Below, in pieces: positions 25,692 to 36,796 of a stretch of DNA of 64,000 nt. Origin of the DNA: Cristatella mucedo (Eukaryota; Bryozoa; Phylactolaemata; Cristatellidae); NCBI GenBank assembly GCA_009760855.2, contig WPIO01000357.1:1-64000 (forward strand), given 5' to 3'. The translations under genes and the position numbers were made by a program. Each line of letters begins with the position of its first letter. The stretch's first letter is position 1. The notes below the pieces were generated by a model. It did no database searches, had not been told where the DNA came from, and saw nothing but the letters and a program-made list of their open reading frames with translations.

Positions 25692-28600
25692 TCAGCTTGT
25701 CGGAACGTGCAGTAGCTGGCAGCTGAGTGCTGCAACTTGTTTTAGTCCATTCCCACTTAAATAGATCATTTCGCACGAGTTCGCTGTAAATCTCGGAATA
25801 CTTTTACACTTCAAATCTGCTCGTCGTACCGTGTAGTAGCTTGCAGCAGAGTGCTGCACCTTGTTAAAAGCCATTCGCACTTGACTAACTCATTTCGTAC
25901 GAGCTAGCAGCTGATCGCCGAATATCTCGAAATTTTAAATCTGCTCGTAGCAGCGTGCGGTAGCTGGCAGCAGAGCTGCACCTATTTTTAGGCCATTCGA
26001 ACTTGAATATCTCATTTCGCACGAGTTCGCTGCAGATCGCGGAATATATTCACACTTTAAATCAGCTCGTCGAAGTGTGCGGTCACTTGGTGCAGAATGC
26101 TACACCTTGCTTTAAGCAACTTGCACTTCAATGATTCATTTCGCACGAGTTCGCAGCAGATTGCGAAATATTTACAAACTTTTAATCTGCTCGTCAGAGC
26201 CTGCGGTAGCTTGGAGCAGAGTGCTGCACCTTGCTTGAGGCCATTCGCACATGAATAGATCATTTCAATCGAGTTCGCAGCAGATCGCGGAATTTCTATA
26301 CGATTCAAACCTGCTCGTGGCAGCATGCGGTAGCTTGCAGCAGAGTGCTGTACCTTGTTTTAAGCCATTCGCACTTGAAAAACTCATTTCGCTCGAGTTG
26401 GCAGCAGTTCGCGGAATATGTAGACACTTCAAATCTGCTCATCGGAGCGTGTGGTAGCTTGCAGCAGAGTGCTGCACCTTTCTTTAAGCTATTCGCACTT
26501 CAATAATTCATTTCGCACGAGTTCGCAGCAGATCGCGGATGATCTACACACTTTTAATCTGCTCGTCGGAGCATGCGGTAGCTTGCAGAAGAGCGATGCA
26601 ATTCGCTTTAAGCCATTCGCATTTGGATAACTCATTTCGCACGAGTTGGCAGCAGATCCCCGAATATTGTTACACTGAATATCAGCTCGTCGGAGCATGC
26701 GGTAACTTGCAGAAGAGTGATGCAATTTGTTTTAAAGCTCCGTGCACTTAAATAACTCATTTCGCAAGACCTCGCAGCCGATCGCGGAATATCTAGAAAC
26801 TTCAAATCCCCTCGTCGCAGCGTGCAGTAACAGGCAGCAGACTCATGCAAATTGATTTAAGCCATTCGCACTTGAATTACTCATTTCGCACGAGCTGGCA
26901 GCAGATCGCAGAATACCTAGACACTTCAAATCTGCTCGTCGCAGCGTGCAATAGCTGGCAGCAGAGTGGTTTAATTTAGTTTAAGCCATTCGAACTTGAA
27001 TAAGTCATTTCGCACGAGTTCGCAGCAGATCACCGAATATTTTCTCGCTTCAAATCAGCTCGTCGCAGTGTGAGGTCGCTGGGTGCAGAGTGCTGCTCCT
27101 TGCTTTAAGCAACTTGCACTTCAATAATTCGTTTCGCACGAGTTCGCAGCAGATTGCGGAACGTTTACACACTTATAATCAGCTCGTCGGAGCATGAGGT
27201 AACTTGCAGAAAAAGTGATGCAATTTTTTTTTAACCATTCGAACTTGAATGACTCATTTCGCACGAGTTCGCAGCAGATCGTAGAATATCTACAAACTTT
27301 AAATCTGCTTATTGGAGCGTGCGGCAGCTGGCGGTTGAGTGCCACATCTTGTTTTAAGCCATTCGTTCTTGAATACCTCATTTCGCACGAATTCGCAGCA
27401 GATCGCGGATTATCCACACACTTTGAATCTTCTTGACAAACTGCACTGTAGCTCACAGCAGAGTGCTGCACCTTCTTTTGGGCTATTCGCAATTGAATAA
27501 CTCATTTCGTTCGAGTTCGCAGCATTTCGCAGAATATGTAGACACTTTTTATCTGCTCGTCGGAGCGTGTGCGAGCTGACAGAAGGTTGATGCAATTTCT
27601 TTTAAGCCATTAGCACTTGAATAACTCTTTTCGCACGACTTCGCAGCAGATCGAGGAATATCTACAGACTTTCAATCAGCTTGTTGGAACGTGCAGTAGC
27701 TGGCAGCTGAGTGCTGCACCTTGTTTTAGTCCATTCGCACTTAAATAGGTCATTTCGCACAAGTTCGCTGCAGCTTGCGGAATATTTTACACTTCAAATC
27801 TGCTTGTCGTACCGTGCGGTAGCTGGCAGCAGAGTACTGCACCTTGTTAAAAGCCATTCGCACTTGACTAACTCATTTCGTACGAGCTAGCAGCTGATCG
27901 CCGAATATCTAGAAATATCAAATCTGCTCGTCGCAGCGTGCAGTAGCTGGCAGCAGAGTGCTGCACCTTTTTTTAGGCAATTCGAACTTGAATGACTCGT
28001 TTCGCACGTGTTCGCAGCAGATCGCGGAATATTTTCATACTTCAAATTAGCCCGTCGCAGTGTGACGTCGCTGGGTGCAGAGTACTGCACCTTGCTTCAA
28101 GCAACTTGCACTTCAATAATTCGTTTAGCACGACTTCGCTGCAGATTGCGGAATATTTACACACTTTTAATCAGCTCGTCGGAGCATGCGGTAGCTTACA
28201 GAAGAGTGCTGCACCTTCCTTGAGGCCATTCGCACATGAATAGATCATTTTAATCGAGTTCGCAGCAGATCGCGGAATATCTACACGATTCAAACCTGCT
28301 CGTGGCAACATGCGGTAGCTGGCAGCACAGTGCTGCACCCTTGTTTTAAGCCATTTGCAATTGAAAAACTCCTGTCGCTCGATTTGGCAGCAGTTCGCGG
28401 AAAATGTATACACTTCAAATCTGCTCGTCGGAGCGTGCGGTAGCTGGCAGCAGAGTGCTGCACCTTTCTTTAAGCTATTCGCACTTCTATAATTCATTTC
28501 GCACGAGTTCGCAGCAGATCGCGGATAATCTGCACACTTTTAATCTGCTCGTCGGAGCATGGGGTAGCTTGCAGAAGAGTGATGCTATTCGCTTTAAGCC

Positions 28601-29037
28601 ATTCGCATTTGGATAACTCATTTCGCACGAGTTCGCAGCAGATTGTTGAATATCTACACTTTAAATCTGCTTGTCGGAGCGTGCGGTAGCTGGCAGCTGA
28701 GTGCCGCACATTGTTTTAATCCATTCGCACTTGAATACCTCAGTTCGCACGACTTCTCGGCAGATCGCGGATTATCTACACACTTTAAATCTCCTTGACA
28801 CACCGTGCTGTACCTCGCAGCAGAGTGCTGCACCTTCTCTTAGGCTATTCGCAATTGAATAACTTATTTCGTTCGAGTTCGCAGCAGTTCGCGGAACATG
28901 TAGACACTTTTAATCTGCTCGTCGGTGCGTGTGAGAGGTGACAGAAGGTTGATGCAATTTGTTTTAAGCCATTAGCACCCTAATAACTCTTTTCGCACGA
29001 CTTCGCAGCAGATCGTGGAATATCTACAGACTTTCAA
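25692..29037 (+). repeat. HOR A copy 6 (27 monomers, with conversion patches)
   Basis: Full unit of 3346 bp. It differs from copies 2 to 5 and 8 by two short blocks near 26603-26725 that carry variants of other monomers. It shares GACTCGTTTCGCACGTG (near 27996) with copy 8, where the other copies have GACTCATTTCGCACGTG. Confidence 0.93.
26603..26725. other. Two short conversion-like tracts in HOR A copy 6
   Basis: At about 26603-26632 the expected TTTGTTTAAACC...CTTGAATGAC is replaced by CGCTTTAAGCC...TTTGGATAAC, a variant native to the monomer at about 25240. At about 26679-26722 the expected AAATCTGCCCGTTGGAGCG is replaced by TATCAGCTCGTCGGAGCATG followed by GTAACTTGCAGAAG, a variant of another monomer. 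Flanking sequence on both sides and between the tracts is unchanged. Confidence 0.8.
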
Positions 29038-30400
29038 TCAGCTTGTCGGAACGTGCAGTAGCTGGCAGCTGAGTGCTGCAACTTGTTTTAGTCCATTCCC
29101 ACTTAAATAGATCATTTCGCACGAGTTCGCTGTAAATCTCGGAATACTTTTACACTTCAAATCTGCTCGTCGTACCGTGTAGTAGCTTGCAGCAGAGTGC
29201 TGCACCTTGTTAAAAGCCATTCGCACTTGACTAACTCATTTCGTACGAGCTAGCAGCTGATCGCCGAATATCTCGAAATTTTAAATCTGCTCGTAGCAGC
29301 GTGCGGTAGCTGGCAGCAGAGCTGCACCTATTTTTAGGCCATTCGAACTTGAATATCTCATTTCGCACGAGTTCGCTGCAGATCGCAGAATATATTCACA
29401 CTTTAAATCAGCTCGTCGAAGTGTGCGGTCACTTGGTGCAGAATGCTACACCTTGCTTTAAGCAACTTGCACTTCAATGATTCATTTCGCACGAGTTCGC
29501 AGCAGATTGCGAAATATTTACAAACTTTTAATCTGCTCGTCAGAGCCTGCGGTAGCTTGGAGCAGAGTGCTGCACCTTGCTTGAGGCCATTCGCACATGA
29601 ATAGATCATTTCAATCGAGTTCGCAGCAGATCGCGGAATTTCTATACGATTCAAACCTGCTCGTGGCAGCATGCGGTAGCTTGCAGCAGAGTGCTGTACC
29701 TTGTTTTAAGCCATTCGCACTTGAAAAACTCATTTCGCTCGAGTTGGCAGCAGTTCGCGGAATATGTAGACACTTCAAATCTGCTCATCGGAGCGTGTGG
29801 TAGCTTGCAGCAGAGTGCTGCACCTTTCTTTAAGCTATTCGCACTTCAATAATTCATTTCGCACGAGTTCGCAGCAGATCGCGGATGATCTACACACTTT
29901 TAATCTGCTCGTCGGAGCATGGGGTAGCTTGCAGAAGAGTGATGCTATTCGCTTTAAGCCATTCGCATTTGGATAACTCATTTCGCACGAGTTCGCAGCA
30001 GATTGTTGAATATCTACACTTTAAATCTGCTTGTCGGAGCGTGCGGTAGCTGGCAGCTGAGTGCCGCACATTGTTTTAATCCATTCGCACTTGAATACCT
30101 CAGTTCGCACGACTTCTCGGCAGATCGCGGATTATCTACACACTTTAAATCTCCTTGACACACCGTGCTGTACCTCGCAGCAGAGTGCTGCACCTTCTCT
30201 TAGGCTATTCGCAATTGAATAACTTATTTCGTTCGAGTTCGCAGCAGTTCGCGGAACATGTAGACACTTTTAATCTGCTCGTCGGTGCGTGTGTGAGAGG
30301 TGACAGAAGGTTGATGCAATTTGTTTTTAAGCCATTAGCACCCTAATAACTCTTTTCGCACGACTTCGCAGCAGATCGTGGAATATCTACAGACTTTCAA
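29038..30400 (+). repeat. HOR A copy 7, truncated 11-monomer unit
   Basis: This unit of 1363 bp follows the standard order up to about 29885. It then jumps to the sequence found near 15140 of the standard unit (GCATGGGGTAGCTTGCAGAAG) and finishes the unit normally. Sixteen monomers (about 1.98 kb) are missing. The switch lies inside the shared stretch around ATCTACACACTTTTAATCTG, so the monomer phase is preserved. This is what unequal crossover between two similar monomers would leave. Confidence 0.92.
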
Positions 30401-33400
30401 TCAGCTTGTCGGAACGTGCAGTAGCTGGCAGCTGAGTGCTGCAACTTGTTTTAGTCCATTCCCACTTAAATAGATCATTTCGCACGAGTTCGCTGTAAAT
30501 CTCGGAATACTTTTTACACTTCAAATCTGCTCGTCGTACCGTGTAGTAGCTTGCAGCAGAGTGCTGCACCTTGTTAAAAGCCATTCGCACTTGACTAACT
30601 CATTTCGTACGAGCTAGCAGCTGATTGCCGAATATCTCGAAATTTTAAATCTGCTCGTAGCAGCGTGCGGTAGCTGGCAGCAGAGCTGCACCTATTTTTA
30701 GGCCATTCGAACTTGAATATCTCATTTCGCACGAGTTCGCTTCAGATCGCGGAATATATTCACACTTTAAATCAGCTCGTCGAAGTGTGCGGTCACTTGG
30801 TGCAGAATGCTACACCTTGCTTTAAGCAACTTGCACTTCAATGATTCATTTCGCACGAGTTCGCAGCAGATTGCGAAATATTTACAAACTTTTAATCTGC
30901 TCGTCAGAGCCTGCGGTAGCTTAGAGCAGAGTGCTGCACCTTGCTTGAGGCCATTCGCACATGAATAGATCATTTCAATCGAGTTCGCAGCAGATCGCGG
31001 AATTTCTATACGATTCAAACCTGCTCGTGGCAGCATGCGGTAGCTTGCAGCAGAGTGCTGTACCTTGTTTTAAGCCATTCGCACTTGAAAAACTCATTTC
31101 GCTCGAGTTGGCAGCAGTTCGCGGAATATGTAGACACTTCAAATCTGCTCATCGGAGCGTGTGGTAGCTTGCAGCAGAGTGCTGCACCTTTCTTTAAGCT
31201 ATTCGCACTTCAATAATTCATTTCGCACGAGTTCGCAGCAGATCGCGGATGATCTACACACTTTTAATCTGCTCGTCGGAGCATGCGGTAGCTTGCAGAA
31301 GAGCGATGCAATTTGTTTAAACCATTCGCACTTGAATGACTCATTTCGCACGAGTTGGCAGCAGATCCCCGAATATTGTTACACTGAAAATCTGCCCGTT
31401 GGAGCGTGCGGTAGCTGGCAGCAGAGTGATGCAATTTGTTTTAAGCTCCGTGCACTTAAATAACTCATTTCGCAAGACCTCGCAGCCGATCGCGGAATAT
31501 CTAGAAACTTCAAATCCCCTCGTCGCAGCGTGCAGTAACAGGCAGCAGACTCATGCAAATTGATTTAAGCCATTCGCACTTGAATTACTCATTTCGCACG
31601 AGCTGGCAGCAGATCGCAGAATACCTAGACACTTCAAATCTGCTCGTCGCAGCGTGCAATAGCTGGCAGCAGAGTGGTTTAATTTAGTTTAAGCCATTCG
31701 AACTTGAATAAGTCATTTCGCACGAGTTCGCAGCAGATCACCGAATATTTTCTCGCTTCAAATCAGCTCGTCGCAGTGTGAGGTCGCTGGGTGCAGAGTG
31801 CTGCTCCTTGCTTTAAGCAACTTGCACTTCAATAATTCGTTTCGCACGAGTTCGCAGCAGATTGCGGAACGTTTACACACTTATAATCAGCTCGTCGGAG
31901 CATGAGGTAACTTGCAGAAAAAGTGATGCAATTTTTTTTTAACCATTCGAACTTGAATGACTCATTTCGCACGAGTTCGCAGCAGATCGTAGAATATCTA
32001 CAAACTTTAAATCTGCTTATTGGAGCGTGCGGCAGCTGGCGGTTGAGTGCCACATCTTGTTTTAAGCCATTCGTTCTTGAATACCTCATTTCGCACGAAT
32101 TCGCAGCAGATCGCGGATTATCCACACACTTTGAATCTTCTTGACAAACTGCACTGTAGCTCACAGCAGAGTGCTGCACCTTCTTTTGGGCTATTCGCAA
32201 TTGAATAACTCATTTCGTTCGAGTTCGCAGCATTTCGCAGAATATGTAGACACTTTTTATCTGCTCGTCGGAGCGTGTGCGAGCTGACAGAAGGTTGATG
32301 CAATTTCTTTTAAGCCATTAGCACTTGAATAACTCTTTTTCGCACGACTTCGCAGCAGATCGAGGAATATCTACAGACTTTCAATCAGCTTGTTGGAACG
32401 TGCAGTAGCTGGCAGCTGAGTGCTGCACCTTGTTTTAGTCCATTCGCACTTAAATAGGTCATTTCGCACAAGTTCGCTGCAGCTTGCGGAATATTTTACA
32501 CTTCAAATCTGCTTGTCGTACCGTGCGGTAGCTGGCAGCAGAGTACTGCACCTTGTTAAAAGCCATTCGCACTTGACTAACTCATTTCGTACGAGCTAGC
32601 AGCTGATCGCCGAATATCTAGAAATATCAAATCTGCTCGTCGCAGCGTGCAGTAGCTGGCAGCAGAGTGCTGCACCTTTTTTTTAGGCAATTCGAACTTG
32701 AATGACTCGTTTCGCACGTGTTCGCAGCAGATCGCGGAATATTTTCATACTTCAAATTAGCCCGTCGCAGTGTGACGTCGCTGGGTGCAGAGTACTGCAC
32801 CTTGCTTCAAGCAACTTGCACTTCAATAATTCGTTTAGCACGACTTCGCTGCAGATTGCGGAATATTTACACACTTTTAATCAGCTCGTCGGAGCATGCG
32901 GTAGCTTACAGAAGAGTGCTGCACCTTCCTTGAGGCCATTCGCACATGAATAGATCATTTTAATCGAGTTCGCAGCAGATCGCGGAATATCTACACGATT
33001 CAAACCTGCTCGTGGCAACATGCGGTAGCTGGCAGCACAGTGCTGCACCTTGTTTTAAGCCATTTGCAATTGAAAAACTCCTGTCGCTCGATTTGGCAGC
33101 AGTTCGCGGAAAATGTATACACTTCAAATCTGCTCGTCGGAGCGTGCGGTAGCTGGCAGCAGAGTGCTGCACCTTTCTTTAAGCTATTCGCACTTCTATA
33201 ATTCATTTCGCACGAGTTCGCAGCAGATCGCGGATAATCTGCACACTTTTAATCTGCTCGTCGGAGCATGGGGTAGCTTGCAGAAGAGTGATGCTATTCG
33301 CTTTAAGCCATTCGCATTTGGATAACTCATTTCGCACGAGTTCGCAGCAGATTGTTGAATATCTACACTTTAAATCTGCTTGTCGGAGCGTGCGGTAGCT

Positions 33401-33747
33401 GGCAGCTGAGTGCCGCACATTGTTTTTAATCCATTCGCACTTGAATACCTCAGTTCGCACGACTTCTCGGCAGATCGCGGATTATCTACACACTTTAAAT
33501 CTCCTTGACACACCGTGCTGTACCTCGCAGCAGAGTGCTGCACCTTCTCTTAGGCTATTCGCAATTGAATAACTTATTTCGTTCGAGTTCGCAGCAGTTC
33601 GCGGAACATGTAGACACTTTTAATCTGCTCGTCGGTGCGTGTGAGAGGTGACAGAAGGTTGATGCAATTTGTTTTAAGCCATTAGCACCCTAATAACTCT
33701 TTTCGCACGACTTCGCAGCAGATCGTGGAATATCTACAGACTTTCAA
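30401..33747 (+). repeat. HOR A copy 8 (27 monomers, last full unit)
   Basis: Full unit of 3347 bp directly after the truncated unit. It shares GACTCGTTTCGCACGTG (near 32706) with copy 6, which suggests these two are close relatives. Monomer order is standard. Confidence 0.92.
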
Positions 33748-34684
33748 TCAGCTTGTCGGAACGTGCAGTAGCTGGCAGCTGAGTGCTGCAACTTGTTTTA
33801 GTCCATTCCCACTTAAATAGATCATTTCGCACGAGTTCGCTGTAAATCTCGGAATACTTTTACACTTCAAATCTGCTCGTCGTACCGTGTAGTAGCTTGC
33901 AGCAGAGTGCTGCACCTTGTTAAAAGCCATTCGCACTTGACTAACTCATTTCGTACGAGCTAGCAGCTGATCGCCGAATATCTCGAAATTTCAAATCTGC
34001 TCGTAGCAGCGTGCGGTAGCTGGCAGCAGAGTGCTGCACCTTTTTTTAGGCCATTCGAACTTGAATGACTCATTTCGCACGAGTTCGCAGCAGATCGCGG
34101 ATTATCTACACACTCTACATGTCCTTGAGACACTGTGCTGTAGCTCGCAGCAGAGTGCTGCACCTTATTTTTGGCTATTCGCAATTGAGTAACTCATTTC
34201 GTTTGAGTTCGCAGCATTTTGTGGAATATATAGACACTTTTTAAATGCTCGTCGGAGCGTGTGAGAGCTGGCAGAATAGTGATGCAATTTGTTTTAAGCC
34301 ATTAGCACTTGAATAAATCTTTTCGCACGACTTCGCAGCAGATCGTGGAATATCTACAGACTTTCAATCAGCTTGTGGGAACGTGCAGTAGCTGGCAGCT
34401 GAGTGCTGCACCTTGTTTTAGTCCATTCACACTTAAATAGATCATTTCGCACGAGTTCGCTGCAGATCGCGGAATATTTTTACGCTTCAAATCTGCTCGT
34501 CGTACCGTGTGGTAGCTTGCAGCAGAGTGCTGCACCTTGTTAAAAGCCATTCGCACTTGACTAACTCATTTCGTACGAGCTAGCAGCTGATCGCCGAATA
34601 TCTCGAAATTTCAAATCTGCTCGTAGCAGCGTGCGGTAGCTGGCAGCAGAGTGCTGCACCTTTTTTTAGGCCATTCGAACTTGA
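33748..34684 (+). repeat. Junction between HOR A and HOR B
   Basis: The first monomers (33748 to about 33960) are A type. From about 33970 (CGAAATTTCAAATC instead of CGAAATTTTAAATC) the sequence is B type. A five-monomer stretch (about 620 bp) then runs from a jump at about 34098 to the regular start of B. The same arrangement, base for base in most places, recurs 6461 bp later (40209-41145). No foreign sequence lies at the junction. Confidence 0.8.
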
Positions 34685-36796
34685 ATGACTCATTTCGCAC
34701 GAGTTCGCAGCAGATCGCGGAATATTTTCATACTTCAAATCAGCCCGTCGCAGTGTGAGGTCGCTGGGTGCAGAGTGCCGCACCTTGCTTTAAGCAACTT
34801 GCACTTCAATAATTCCTTTAGCACGAGTTCGCTGCAGATTGCGGAATATTTATACACTTTTAATCAGCTCGTCGGACCATGCGGTAGCTTGCAGAAGAGT
34901 GATGCAATTTTTTTTTTTAAACCATTCGCACTTGAATGACTCATTTCGCACGAGTTCGCAGCCGATCGCCGAATTCCTAGAAACTTCAAATCTCTTTGTC
35001 GCAGCGTGCAATAGCTGGCAGCAAAGTGGTGCAATTTGGTTTAAGCCAATCGCTTTTGAATAACTTATTTCGAACGAGTTTGCAGCAGGTCGCAGATTCT
35101 CTACACACTTGAAATCTGCTTCTCGGAGCGTGCAGAAGCTAGAAGCAGAGTGCTGCACCTAGTTTTGAGCCATTCGAACTTAAATAACTCATTTCGGACG
35201 AGTTCGCCGCAGATAGCGGAATATTTTTACAGTTCAAATCAGCTTGTCCCAGCTTGCAGTTGCTTGCAGCCGAGGGCTGCACCTTGCTTAATGCCACTCG
35301 CACTTCAATAACTCATTTCCCACGAGGTCGCAGTGGTTTGCGGAATATGTACACACTTTTAGTTCGCTTTTCGGAGCGTGCATAGCTGGCAGCAGAATGA
35401 TGCGATTTGTTTTAAGCCATTCGCAATTTATTAATATATTTCGCACGAGTTCGCAGCAGTTCGCAGATTATCTACACACTTTTAATCCGCTCGTCGCAGC
35501 GAGCAATCTCTGGCAGCACAGTGCTGCACCTAGCATTAGGCCATTCACCCTTGAATAACTCATTTCGTACGAGTTCGCAGCAGTTTGCGGATTATATAGA
35601 CACTTTTAATCTGCTCGTCAGAGCGTGCGGTACATGGCAGCAGAGTGATGCAATTTTGTTTTAAGCCATTCGCACTTGAATAACTCATTTCACACGAGTT
35701 CGCAGCAGATGGCGGAATATCTACAGACTTTAAATCTGCTTTTCGAAGCGTGCTGTAGCTGGCAGCTGAGTGCCGCACCTTGTTTTACGCCATTTGCCCT
35801 TAAATAACTCATTTCGCACGAGTTCCCAGCGGATTGCGGAATATCTACACGATTTAAACCTGCTCGTGGCAGCATGTGGTAGCTTGCAGCAGAGTGCTGC
35901 ACCTTTTTTTAAGCTATTGGCACTTCAATAATTCATTTCGCACAAGTTCGCAGCAGATCGCGGATTATCTACACACTTTTAATCCGCTCGGCGGAGCATG
36001 GGGTAGCTTAATAAAGAGTTATGCAATTCGCCTTAAGCCGTTCGCATTTGAATAACTCATTTCGCACGAGTTCGCAGCAGATTGTGGAATACCTACACAC
36101 ATTAAATCTGCTTGTCGGAGCGTGCAGTAGCTGGCAGCTGAGTGCCGCACGTTGTTTTAAGCAATTCGCACTTGAATACCTCATTTCGCACGACTTCGCA
36201 GCGGATCGCGGATTATCTACACACTCTACATGTCCTTGAGACACTGTGCTGTAGCTCGCAGCAGAGTGCTGCACCTTATTTTTGGCTATTCGCAATTGAG
36301 TAACTCATTTCGTTTGAGTTCGCAGCATTTTGTGGAATATATAGACACTTTTTAAATGCTCGTCGGAGCGTGTGAGTGCTGGCAGAATAGTGATGCAATT
36401 TGTTTTAAGCCATTAGCACTTGAATAAATCTTTTCGCACGACTTCGCAGCAGATCGTGGAATATCTACAGACTTTCAATCAGCTTGTGGGAACGTGCAGT
36501 AGCTGGCAGCTGAGTGCTGCACCTTGTTTTAGTTCATTCGCACCTTAATAGATCATTTCGCACGAGTTCGCTGCAGATCGCGGAATGTTTTTTACACTTC
36601 AAATCTGCTCGTCGTACCGTGTGGTAGCTTGCAGCAGAGTGCTGCACCTTGTTAAAAGCCATTCGCACTTGACTAACTCATTTCGTACGAGCTAGCAGCT
36701 GATCGCCGAATATCTCGAAATTTCAAATCTGCTCGTAGCAGCGTGCGGTAGCTGGCAGCAGAGTGCTGCACCTTTTTTTAGGCCATTCGAACTTGA
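34685..36796 (+). repeat. HOR B copy 1 (17 monomers, 2112 bp)
   Basis: The first complete unit of family B, anchored on the ATG within GAATGACTCATTTCGCACGAG ahead of GAATATTTTCATACTTC. Characteristic monomers include CAATTTATTAATATATTTCG (near 35423) and GTAGCTTAATAAAGAGTTATG (near 36002). A T-run of 11 lies near 34908. Confidence 0.92.

Larger units (their letters stand above)
7470..33970 (+). repeat. HOR family A array (27-monomer unit, ~3346 bp)
   Basis: A fixed landmark (TCAGCTTGTCGGAACG type, following CTTTCAA) recurs at 8341, 12305, 15649, 18997, 22342, 25692, 29038, 30401 and 33748. The spacings are 3964, 3344, 3348, 3345, 3350, 3346, 1363 and 3347 bp. 3346 bp is 27 monomers; the outliers are 32 and 11 monomers. 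From 12305 on, full copies read as nearly the same sequence, differing by scattered substitutions and one-base homopolymer changes. Neighbouring monomers inside one unit differ far more. That contrast defines a higher-order repeat and implies recent amplification of the multi-monomer unit. Confidence 0.93.

Noticed and set aside
34890-34925. Poly-T run as a Pol III terminator or retrotransposon tail
   Set aside because: It sits at a fixed place in the repeat unit with no target-site duplication, no element body and no RNA gene next to it.
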